This document shows, one piece after another, positions 8,601-14,338 of a DNA stretch of 14,338 nt. Under the pieces are notes generated by a model. It searched no databases, was not told where the DNA came from, and saw only the letters and a program-made list of their open reading frames with translations. The DNA lies in assembly GCA_023424865.1 (NCBI GenBank), contig JAFADM010000404.1, positions 1 to 14,338 on the forward strand, read 5' to 3'. The translations under genes and the position numbers were made by a program. The DNA is from Bacillota bacterium (lineage in GTDB: Bacteria > Bacillota_A > Clostridia > DSM-8532). The first letter of the stretch is position 1, and each line of letters opens with the position of its first letter.

Positions 8601-9969
8601 CCTCAGATCCCTTCTGGCAGCCATGGATGAAAGGGAGCGAAACAATATTACGTTCACCAGGGATGTTAAAATGCCTCCCAGGCTTGTCTTTACTAAGGAA
8701 ATGAAGTACACCCATACCATTTTGGCTCCGGAAATGTCGCCCATACACTTCCAGTTTGTACAGGAGGCCTTCAGGACCTCAGGCTACAGAATGGTAGTAC
8801 TTCCCAAATGCGGGAAGTCCTCTGTGGAGGAGGGGCTGAAATATGTTAACCAGGATGCCTGCTACCCGGCCATTATGGTCATCGGACAGCTGGTAGAGGC
8901 CTTGAAATCCGGTGAGTACGATCTTAACAACACCTCCGTTATTATCTCCCAGACAGGAGGCGGCTGCCGTGCCACCAATTATATTGGACTATTAAGAAAA
9001 GCTATTGTGGATGCGGGCTTTGGCAATATACCCGTTTTATCCTTAAGCGCCCAGGGACTTGAAACCCACCCGGGCTTCAAGCTCACGCCGGCTCTTATTC
9101 ACAGGGCTATTCGGGGTGTTTTGTACGGGGATCTTCTTATGCGCGTGCTCTATCAGACAAGGCCCTACGAAAAGGAAAAGGGCGCTGCCAACAGGCTTTA
9201 TGAGAAATGGGCTCAGGAATGCAAAAACGCCATGCATGAAATAAGCCTGAAATCCTTTAATGAAAGAGTTCGCCGGATTGTTGAGGAATTTGATCAATTG
9301 CCCCTTACCGGCCAGGTAAAGCCCAAGGTAGGTCTTGTAGGAGAAATTCTGGTGAAATTTCATCCTGCTGCCAATAACTACATTGTGGATCTACTCGAAA
9401 ATGAAGGCGCTGAAGCCGTAATGCCGGATTTACTGGACTTTTTCCTTTACTCGGCCTATAACAGTGACTTTAAATACCGTTCTCTTGCTGGAACCTTTAA
9501 ATCCCACTGGATTGGCAAGGCCGCCATTGCCGCTATTGAGTGGTATCGGAAAAGCATGAAAAAAGCGCTGGCGGAAAGCCGCAGCTTTCATCCGCCCAAA
9601 TCTATTCAGGAGCTTGCCCAGGGAGCCTCACGTATTCTTTCGCTGGGAAACCAGACCGGAGAGGGATGGTTTTTGACGGCTGAGATGGTGGAGCTTATTG
9701 AAAGCGGTGTTAAGAATATTGTCTGCATGCAGCCCTTTGCATGTCTTCCGAACCATGTTACCGGAAAGGGTATGATAAAAGAGCTGAAAAGGCAGTATCC
9801 GGGCGCCAATATTGTGGCGGTGGACTACGATCCCGGAGCCAGCGAAGTCAATCAGCTAAATCGTATTAAGTTAATGCTTTCATCGGCCTTTGAAGAGATA
9901 CGTCATACGGAAGAGAAAAAACAATCAAGTGCAAAGGAATGCCTGTGGTCTGATACGGCCAGAGCATAA
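5683..9969 (+). CDS. Giant activase-dehydratase fusion: tandem BadF/HgdC-type ATPases, DUF2229-like part, HgdB/double-cubane-like part
   Basis: Cytoplasmic protein of 1428 residues (COG1924-COG3580-COG3581 type architecture) with no signal peptide or membrane helix. Activase module 1 (about 1-270): [10 protein letters not shown] (8-17), ELGGEDAK (102-109), cluster cysteines C125 and C164. Activase module 2 (about 320-585): [10 protein letters not shown] (323-332), DIGGQDMK (420-427), C445 and C484, plus an extra C449. Then C606-X2-C609-X3-C613-X18-C632, a possible Fe-S or zinc site. A DUF2229-like section follows (about 675-950; C722, C764, C935). The last third resembles the HgdB/HgdA and double-cubane family, with C1043, C1060 (QDACYPA), C1095 (GGGCRATNY), C1348 and C1354. 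Known for the family: the ATP-hydrolysing activase fires single low-potential electrons into an Fe-S dehydratase or reductase. Here donor and acceptor are one chain. Substrate unknown; no acyl-CoA pathway genes adjoin. The next gene, a chemoreceptor, starts 9 bases downstream. Confidence 0.85.
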   Translation: MSVTLHVGLDIGSTTVKCVVLDDNKNIVYGRYERHYLKLRETILEILNDAFKKLGENEITLMIAGSGGIAFARSFEVDFIQEVIAATKGLKTLYPDVDAAIELGGEDAKILYLSDGIEQRMNGTCAGGTGSFIDQMATLLHTDASGLNTLAAGHRQIYPVAARCGVFAKTDVQPLLNEGASKEDIAASIFQSVVIQTIGGLACGRPIRGKVAFLGGPLHFLPELRKRFAETLKLTEENTVVPQNGQLFIAMGAALASAELPSRSFALFVQKLKKIRSLNLDETERLDPLFATEEDRRAFDVRHQAASVKRGTLESYKGKCFLGLDAGSTTTKAALIGEDGTLLYTWYGGNKGKPLESARTILRELYSRLPEGVSIAWSAVTGYGEGLLKAGLKVDVGEIETVAHFRAAEFFCPGVDFILDIGGQDMKCLRIKDGVIDSILLNESCSSGCGSFLETFSQSLGMPVEEFAAAASTSKKPVDLGSRCTVFMNSRVKQSQKEGATVSDIAAGLALSVVKNALFKVIKIRKAEDLGEKIVVQGGTFYNDAVLRSFELLTGREAVRPDIAGIMGAFGAALIAKERYTEGLSSSLLKGEALEGLQMKTSMARCGLCSNACLLTISTFGGRERYVTGNRCERGAGGGKKKNELPNLFDYKYRRVFDYAPLEPEKAARGEIGIPRVLNMYENYPFWFTFLTKLGYRVVLSSPSSSALYEKGIETMPSESVCYPGKLVHGHIADLVDKGLKRIFYPAITHEIKEQEGANNHFNCPIVTSYPEVIKNNMDELRHKSIHFMKPFVPFYHKKRLTQRLFEEFREQGVSLAEVREGVEAASSELESFKKEIRQKGEEAAALIEAKGGRGVVLAGRPYHLDPAIHHGIPELITSLGLAVLTEDSIAHLGKVERPLRVVDQWAYHSRLYAAASFVALRNDLELVQLNSFGCGLDAVTTDQVQEILNRHHKMYTTLKIDEGNNLGAARIRLRSLLAAMDERERNNITFTRDVKMPPRLVFTKEMKYTHTILAPEMSPIHFQFVQEAFRTSGYRMVVLPKCGKSSVEEGLKYVNQDACYPAIMVIGQLVEALKSGEYDLNNTSVIISQTGGGCRATNYIGLLRKAIVDAGFGNIPVLSLSAQGLETHPGFKLTPALIHRAIRGVLYGDLLMRVLYQTRPYEKEKGAANRLYEKWAQECKNAMHEISLKSFNERVRRIVEEFDQLPLTGQVKPKVGLVGEILVKFHPAANNYIVDLLENEGAEAVMPDLLDFFLYSAYNSDFKYRSLAGTFKSHWIGKAAIAAIEWYRKSMKKALAESRSFHPPKSIQELAQGASRILSLGNQTGEGWFLTAEMVELIESGVKNIVCMQPFACLPNHVTGKGMIKELKRQYPGANIVAVDYDPGASEVNQLNRIKLMLSSAFEEIRHTEEKKQSSAKECLWSDTARA

Positions 9970-9975
9970 GGAGGA
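9968..9975 (+). promoter_or_regulatory. Ribosome binding site overlapping the fusion gene's stop codon
   Basis: AAGGAGGA shares its first two bases with the TAA stop (9967-9969) of the giant fusion and lies 3 bases before the ATG at 9979. Ribosomes finishing the upstream gene would uncover or occupy the start of the chemoreceptor, so translational coupling is likely. Confidence 0.75.
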
Positions 9976-9978
9976 TTT

Positions 9979-12033
9979 ATGCGTTCAATCAGACAAAGAC
10001 TTGTTGTATTGGTAGGAATCCTTGTCCTGGGTGTCTGCCTGGGATTGGGCGTCATTTCTTACTTAACATCCTATGAATCGCTGAAAGCCAATGTAGCCAT
10101 GTCGCTGCCTCAGTTTGCCCAGGAGGCGGCAAAAACGGTTGAAAAGGGTGTGGAGGGCTACCTGGGAAGCCTTGAAACCATTGCCAACAGTGAGCTTTTT
10201 GATAATTCCGCACTAAATCGGAATGAAATTGTTACTCTTTTAAGCAGGGAAGCAGACCGGGCAGGCCATATCTCCCTGTCCTACGCGGATGCCAATGGGA
10301 AAGCTATAGACAATAAGGGCAATGAAGAGGATATCAGCGGACAGGATTATTTTAAGGCGGCGCTCAATACGGAAAGAAGCATTTATGGCCCCTTAAGGAT
10401 TGAAGGGGATACGGACATCGCGCTTGTGTATTCCGTTCCCGTAAAGCAAAGCAATGGGACAGCAGGTTATATTATTGCATTCCGTGACGGCTATGAACTG
10501 AGCGGGCTTGTGGCCGACATCAATTACGGGGAAACAGGAAAAGCCTTTATCATGGACGCTAATGGCAAGACCCTGGCCCATAAGGATAAGGAAATTATAG
10601 CCTCTCTTCTACAAGGCAGCAGCACCGGCACCAGTAATGGCGATGCGGATGCAGTTTCATCGGCATCTGTCACAGGCGGGGAAAGCGTGCAGGGCTTGCC
10701 CGGTTACGCGGATTTTCAAAGCCTTCGCCGGCAAATGATGTCCACCGACCAGAGCTTTGGCGAGTTTATGTACGAAGGCACCCCCAAATACATCGGTTTT
10801 GCCCATTTTGAAAATTTCGACTGGTATGTGGCGGTAGAAGCCGATAAAAGTGAGATTCTTGCCGGGTTAAACCTGATGCAGGCCCGCATTTTTCTCTTTA
10901 CGGGCATATTTGTTGGAGCGGGTCTGATAGCCGCCTTTTTCATAGCCCAGAACATACAAAAGCCCATACGCTACCTGACCCAATCCTTTCATACCATGGC
11001 CGAAGGGGATTTCACCGGTAAAATCCGTCCGGATTACCTAAAAAGGAAGGACGAGCTTGGAGAGCTGGCAAGAGCCTTTCAAAAGATTATACAAGGGCTG
11101 GGGCACCTTTTGAAGGAAACGGCCCGAACAGCCATGGAAGTGGCATCTGCCTCCCGGAGCCTCAGCAAGGTTATGAATACCACCTCCAGTGCGGTGGATG
11201 ATGTGGCCCGTACGGTGGAGATGATCGCCAAGGGCGCGTCCCGGCAGGCTGGGGAAACGGAAGAGGGCGTACATAAGGCCGAGGAAATAGGCACGCTTCT
11301 TGAAAAGGAAAAAGAGAATATTGCCGAGCTTACTGAATCGGCTCAGGAAGTGGTTATAATGAAGGAAGCCGGCTTCCGGATTTTAAATGAGCTGGTTTTA
11401 AGAACCGAGACGGCCAACGAGGGAATTGACGGCATCCGCAAGGTCATAAAAAACAGCAATATCAGCGCAAAGGAAATTGAAAAAGCCGGGAATATGCTTT
11501 CTGAAATTACAGAGCAGACCAATATACTGGCACTTAACGCTGCCATTGAAGCAGCCAGGGCCGGGGAGTCGGGAAGAGGCTTTGCCGTTGTGGCGGAGGA
11601 AGTCAGAAAGCTTGCTGAGGAGTCTAACCGGTTCACTGTGGAGATATCCTCCATTATTAACAATCTTATCAGTGAGTCGGAAGCATCGGTGACAACCATT
11701 GAAGAGGTTGCTCGTCTTGTTGCATCTCAAACCCAGAGTGTTGAAGCGACAAAAGAAAAATTTAACGGAATTGATAAGGCTGTAGAAAAGACAAAATCGG
11801 TTATTCAACGTATAAACGCATATGAAGATAGAATGCACGATATGAAACAGGAGCTCATGGAAGTAATGAAGGGACTGTCGGATATTTCGGAAGAAAATGC
11901 GGCGGGAACGGAGGAGGTATCCACTTCCGTCGAGGAGCAGGTTGCCTCGCTGGCCTCCATATCCCGTTCAAGCGAAGAGCTCTCCGCTCTGTCGGCCAAT
12001 CTTCTCAAGGACCTTGAGCATTTCAATTATTAG
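9979..12033 (+). CDS. Methyl-accepting chemotaxis protein with double-Cache-like sensor
   Basis: Transmembrane chemoreceptor of 684 residues that would signal through CheW/CheA to the flagellar motor or another output. Order: membrane helix (about 7-29), a large extracellular dCache-like domain (about 35-300), second helix (about 303-324), HAMP ([18 protein letters not shown]), then a long cytoplasmic coiled coil with the conserved hairpin tip around 510-550 ([34 protein letters not shown]). The sensor lacks an evident R-x-W-Y amino-acid-binding motif, so the ligand is not predictable. A low-complexity Ser/Thr/Gly/Asp stretch (about 213-235, [16 protein letters not shown]) interrupts the sensor between [13 protein letters not shown] and the segment before YVAVEADK. 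I see no C-terminal CheR-tethering pentapeptide; the end is LEHFNY. Coupled to the upstream fusion gene through AAGGAGGA over its stop codon, and followed by a second receptor in the same direction. Confidence 0.93.
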   Translation: MRSIRQRLVVLVGILVLGVCLGLGVISYLTSYESLKANVAMSLPQFAQEAAKTVEKGVEGYLGSLETIANSELFDNSALNRNEIVTLLSREADRAGHISLSYADANGKAIDNKGNEEDISGQDYFKAALNTERSIYGPLRIEGDTDIALVYSVPVKQSNGTAGYIIAFRDGYELSGLVADINYGETGKAFIMDANGKTLAHKDKEIIASLLQGSSTGTSNGDADAVSSASVTGGESVQGLPGYADFQSLRRQMMSTDQSFGEFMYEGTPKYIGFAHFENFDWYVAVEADKSEILAGLNLMQARIFLFTGIFVGAGLIAAFFIAQNIQKPIRYLTQSFHTMAEGDFTGKIRPDYLKRKDELGELARAFQKIIQGLGHLLKETARTAMEVASASRSLSKVMNTTSSAVDDVARTVEMIAKGASRQAGETEEGVHKAEEIGTLLEKEKENIAELTESAQEVVIMKEAGFRILNELVLRTETANEGIDGIRKVIKNSNISAKEIEKAGNMLSEITEQTNILALNAAIEAARAGESGRGFAVVAEEVRKLAEESNRFTVEISSIINNLISESEASVTTIEEVARLVASQTQSVEATKEKFNGIDKAVEKTKSVIQRINAYEDRMHDMKQELMEVMKGLSDISEENAAGTEEVSTSVEEQVASLASISRSSEELSALSANLLKDLEHFNY

Positions 12034-12050
12034 AGCGGGCTATGCCCGCT
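12034..12050 (+). repeat. Perfect 7-bp hairpin directly after the first chemoreceptor stop
   Basis: AGCGGGC-TAT-GCCCGCT begins at the base after the TAG stop. The stem is GC-rich and perfect with a 3-base loop, but the following bases are ACCCGATGG with no T-tract, so it is not a standard intrinsic terminator. It may stabilise the upstream mRNA end or reduce read-through into the second receptor gene. Confidence 0.65.
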
Positions 12051-12078
12051 ACCCGATGGCTGCTGCACAAATGCATTT

Positions 12079-12084
12079 GGAGGT
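12079..12084 (+). promoter_or_regulatory. Ribosome binding site of the second chemoreceptor
   Basis: GGAGGT with an 8-base spacer to the ATG at 12093, immediately downstream of the hairpin. It supports this start, which leaves six residues before the first membrane helix. Confidence 0.7.
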
Positions 12085-12092
12085 AAACACAA

Positions 12093-13784
12093 ATGAATCT
12101 AAAATCAAAGCTGACTTTATCCTTTGTGTCTGTTCTGCTTGTATTCTCACTGGTATTATTTGCCTTTATGTATTATGAATTCGGAAGCCTTATAAACGAC
12201 AATATCGGAGAGAGGCTTACTACCACCTCCCAGCTTGGAGTAAGCTTAATTAACGCATCTTTTCCCGGGGACTGGCGGGTTGAAGGGGACAAGCTATATA
12301 AAGGCGAGTCGCTTATTAACGGCAACACCCAGCTGGTGGACGAGATAAAAAACAGCACGGGCTTTATGGCCACCCTTTTTCTCAATGATACACGGGTTTC
12401 CACCAATGTTTTGGATAACGGCCAGAGAATTGAAGGCACAAAAGCCAGTGCCGAGGTGATGGAGGCCGTTTTGAAAAATGGTAAGGATTATACCGGGCGG
12501 ACCATTGTGGGTGGTCGGGAGGCAATAACCTACTACTCACCGATTCGGGACGCTTCGGGCAATACGGTGGGCATGTGGTTCGTAGGTATGTATCAGGAGG
12601 ATGTAACTGCCAAATTAGGAGGTATTACCCGCTTTGTTATTTTAATTTTCGCGGGCATCATGGTGATTGGCTCAGGCTTATCCTATCTGCTGGGACATTT
12701 TCTCACCCGCACCATTAAGGAGGCTGCCAAGCATCTTAAGAAAATTTCAGAGGGTGATTTCAGCCTTAAGCTCTCAGATCGTATATTGGAGCTGAAGGGT
12801 GAAATGGGTGAAATATCAAGAGCTGCCAATGAAATGCATCTGGCTATTGTGGGTATGGTGACAAGCATACGCAAGGAGTCGGCCACAATTGATGAAGCCA
12901 TGTCCCTGTCAACCCGAAGCCTTTCGGAGCTCAATGCCGGAATAGAGGATGTTTCTGCCACCACTCAGGAGCTTTCGGCAGGCATGGAGCAAACAGCAGC
13001 TGCCATGGAGGAAATGAACGCCACCTCCTCCGAAATTGAAGCCAATGTGGAGCGAATGGCTCAAAAGGCTCAGGAGGGCTCGCGCTCAGCCAGAGAAATA
13101 AGTGAAAGAGCCGACAATTTAAAGCAAAACGCGCAAAAAGCCATAAAGTCCTCCAGAGAGATTTACACCAAAACCAGGGAGGAGCTGCAGTCCGCTATCC
13201 TCCAATCCCAGGCTATTGAAAAAATACAGAAGCTTTCCGATGCGGTGCTGGATATTACTGCTCAAACCAACCTCCTTTCCTTAAACGCTGCCATAGAGGC
13301 TGCCAGAGCCGGAGAGGCCGGGCGAGGCTTTGCGGTGGTGGCGGATGAAATCCGCAAGCTTGCCGAGGACTCAAAAACAGCTGTGGGAGAAATACAGGAG
13401 GTTACGCTGGCTGCGCTGGAGGCTGTTAAGAATCTCGTGGAGGGCTCTGAAAAGGTCCTCAGCTTTATGGACAAAAACGTCATCCGTGACTATGAGGTTC
13501 TTGTGGATACGGGTGAAAAGTACAGTCAGGATGCCCGGTTTATTGATAATTTGGTTTCGGACTTCAGCAATACCTCCGAGCAGCTTCTTCTTTCCATTAA
13601 CAGCATGCTCAGGGCCATTCAGGAGGTAACCCTGTCCACTAACGAAGGAGCTCAGGGGACATCGGCCATCGCCGGGAAAAATACGGATATTGCGGATAGA
13701 AGCAGTCATGTTATCGAGCTGACGGCCAAGGCCAAAGCCGGGTCCGACGCCTTGAAGGATTACGTGAATCGCTTTGTGGTATAA
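12093..13784 (+). CDS. Methyl-accepting chemotaxis protein with single-Cache sensor
   Basis: Transmembrane chemoreceptor of 563 residues. Order: membrane helix (about 7-29), a compact extracellular single-Cache domain (about 40-175) of the sCache_3-like type, recognisable from [51 protein letters not shown] and [19 protein letters not shown], second helix (about 181-204), HAMP ([15 protein letters not shown]), and a cytoplasmic signalling coiled coil with the tip [19 protein letters not shown] near 390-410 followed by [15 protein letters not shown]. The domain order and length are standard. It lies 59 bases after the first receptor, same strand, probably in the same operon but beyond a hairpin at 12034-12050. 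The sensor differs in type from that of its neighbour, so the two are not a recent tandem duplication over their full length. The ligand is unknown; related sensors often bind small carboxylates, which would be a guess here. Confidence 0.93.
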   Translation: MNLKSKLTLSFVSVLLVFSLVLFAFMYYEFGSLINDNIGERLTTTSQLGVSLINASFPGDWRVEGDKLYKGESLINGNTQLVDEIKNSTGFMATLFLNDTRVSTNVLDNGQRIEGTKASAEVMEAVLKNGKDYTGRTIVGGREAITYYSPIRDASGNTVGMWFVGMYQEDVTAKLGGITRFVILIFAGIMVIGSGLSYLLGHFLTRTIKEAAKHLKKISEGDFSLKLSDRILELKGEMGEISRAANEMHLAIVGMVTSIRKESATIDEAMSLSTRSLSELNAGIEDVSATTQELSAGMEQTAAAMEEMNATSSEIEANVERMAQKAQEGSRSAREISERADNLKQNAQKAIKSSREIYTKTREELQSAILQSQAIEKIQKLSDAVLDITAQTNLLSLNAAIEAARAGEAGRGFAVVADEIRKLAEDSKTAVGEIQEVTLAALEAVKNLVEGSEKVLSFMDKNVIRDYEVLVDTGEKYSQDARFIDNLVSDFSNTSEQLLLSINSMLRAIQEVTLSTNEGAQGTSAIAGKNTDIADRSSHVIELTAKAKAGSDALKDYVNRFVV

Positions 13785-13976
13785 TTTTTGGAATTTTGGG
13801 TCAGCTTCCCTATTATATTCCGGTTCTTAATATGCTTTTAAGCTTTTCCCGGTATACTAAAGATCAGCTGAAGCGCAGTGAATTTTATATTTCACAAATC
13901 CACTAATGCAGCAGAAAAGCTAAACCGGGAGCTTGCTTAAGGCTCTTAACGGAAATAATGATATGGAGTGATGACC
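13785..13976. other. Intergenic region with competing inverted repeats before the response regulator
   Basis: This 192-base gap holds no gene that I can see. AGCTTTTC (13841-13848) is perfectly complementary to GAAAAGCT (13914-13921), while the overlapping CCCGGT (13848-13853) pairs with ACCGGG (13924-13929), extended by AAGCT/AGCTT with a bulge. Also present are the palindrome TCAGCTGA (13864-13871) and GTGAA-N8-TTCAC (13878-13895). TATACT (13853-13858) could be a -10 box but has no good -35 at 16-18 bases. No strong intrinsic terminator follows the second chemoreceptor. Confidence 0.4.
13965..13968 (+). promoter_or_regulatory. Ribosome binding site choosing the response-regulator start
   Basis: GGAG lies 8 bases before the ATG at 13977 but only 2 bases before the in-frame ATG at 13971. 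The spacing favours 13977, which gives the usual compact receiver N-terminus MRVLLVEDE. Confidence 0.55.
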
Positions 13977-14338
13977 ATGCGAGTTTTATTGGTTGAAGAT
14001 GAAATCCGGCTTTTGGACGCCCTGGAGTTCAGCCTTTCCCGCCAGGGGTATACGGTGGACAGAGCCTCCGACGGTATAAACGGCCATGATTTGGCCCTGT
14101 CGGATATCTATGATGTTGTAGTTCTGGATCGTATGCTGCCCGGCATGGATGGCCTGGATATTCTAAGGAGCATGCGAAAGAGCCGGATTCTCACTCCCGT
14201 TTTAATGCTTACCGCAAAGGATACCGTGGAGGACCGGGTTACCGGCCTTGATAACGGTGCCGACGATTACCTTATAAAGCCCTTTGCCACAAAGGAGCTC
14301 ATTGCCAGGATAAAAGCCCTGGGAAGGCGCCGCCAGGA
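13977..14338 (+). CDS. Response regulator receiver domain, OmpR/PhoB type (partial, runs off the right edge)
   Basis: The first 120 residues of a two-component response regulator are present and the frame is open to the end of the window. All receiver landmarks are visible: the acidic pocket E7-D8 in LLVEDE, phospho-acceptor D51 in VVLDRMLPGMDG, the switch threonine T79 in MLTAKD, and K101 in DDYLIKPF. The sequence DNGADDYLIKPFATKELIARIKAL and the following basic GRRRQ are typical of OmpR/PhoB-family regulators, which bind DNA through a C-terminal winged helix; that domain lies outside the window. A partner sensor kinase gene usually follows directly. I start at 13977 rather than 13971 because of ribosome-binding-site spacing. 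Its relation to the chemoreceptors upstream is unclear: a 192-base gap separates them. Confidence 0.92.
   Translation, partial: MRVLLVEDEIRLLDALEFSLSRQGYTVDRASDGINGHDLALSDIYDVVVLDRMLPGMDGLDILRSMRKSRILTPVLMLTAKDTVEDRVTGLDNGADDYLIKPFATKELIARIKALGRRRQ

Noticed and set aside
10300..10560. Amino-acid-binding signature in the first chemoreceptor's Cache domain
   Set aside because: The expected R-x-W-Y pattern is not present near [12 protein letters not shown], so an amino-acid ligand cannot be claimed.
11398..11838. 146-codon open frame on the minus strand within the first chemoreceptor
   Set aside because: It is antisense to the most conserved part of the receptor signalling domain; frames opposite such conserved repetitive helices often stay open by chance.
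13820..13852. Possible intrinsic terminator after the second chemoreceptor (CTTAA-N7-TTAAG between two CCGG sites)
   Set aside because: The stem is short and AT-rich, the loop is large relative to it, and the following run CTTTTCCC is too broken to act as a U-tract.

Overview
The window reads like the chromosome of an anaerobic Firmicute, probably Clostridia. The signs are strong AAGGAGG-type ribosome binding sites, large chemoreceptors, an HD-GYP phosphodiesterase, and a giant protein related to 2-hydroxyacyl-CoA dehydratases and their activases, a family concentrated in strict anaerobes. This placement is inference from gene content; there is no rRNA or other marker gene to fix the taxon. 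Coding sequence is dense, and I see no tRNA, rRNA, CRISPR array, insertion sequence or phage gene.

Layout. (1) Positions 1-3454, plus strand: two half-size ABC exporters of the CydD/CydC type, one nucleotide apart and surely co-transcribed. No cydAB is in the window; it could lie upstream. (2) 3451-5292, minus strand: a membrane-bound Cache-HAMP-HD-GYP protein predicted to degrade cyclic di-GMP. Its stop codon overlaps the cydC-like stop codon inside a shared CTAG. (3) 5293-5682: an AT-rich divergent intergenic region with a promoter candidate for each direction and several short palindromes, one shaped like a GntR/HutC-type operator. (4) 5683-9969, plus strand: a 1428-residue fusion carrying two activase ATPase modules, a four-cysteine motif, a DUF2229-like section and a dehydratase/double-cubane-like section. 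(5) 9979-12033 and 12093-13784: two methyl-accepting chemotaxis proteins with different Cache sensor domains, the first apparently translationally coupled to the fusion. (6) 13785-13976: a 192-base gap with competing inverted repeats. (7) From 13977 off the right edge: the receiver domain of an OmpR-type response regulator.

How the parts may work together (inference). The fusion looks like a self-contained ATP-driven low-potential electron device: a pseudo-dimeric activase joined to its iron-sulfur acceptor. The adjoining chemoreceptors, HD-GYP protein and response regulator form a block of signalling genes around it. The tightest link is between the fusion and the first chemoreceptor, whose Shine-Dalgarno sequence overlaps the stop codon of the fusion gene. 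The substrate of the fusion protein cannot be read from the sequence. That gene and its coupling to a chemoreceptor are the most interesting things here; most of the other genes are ordinary members of known families.
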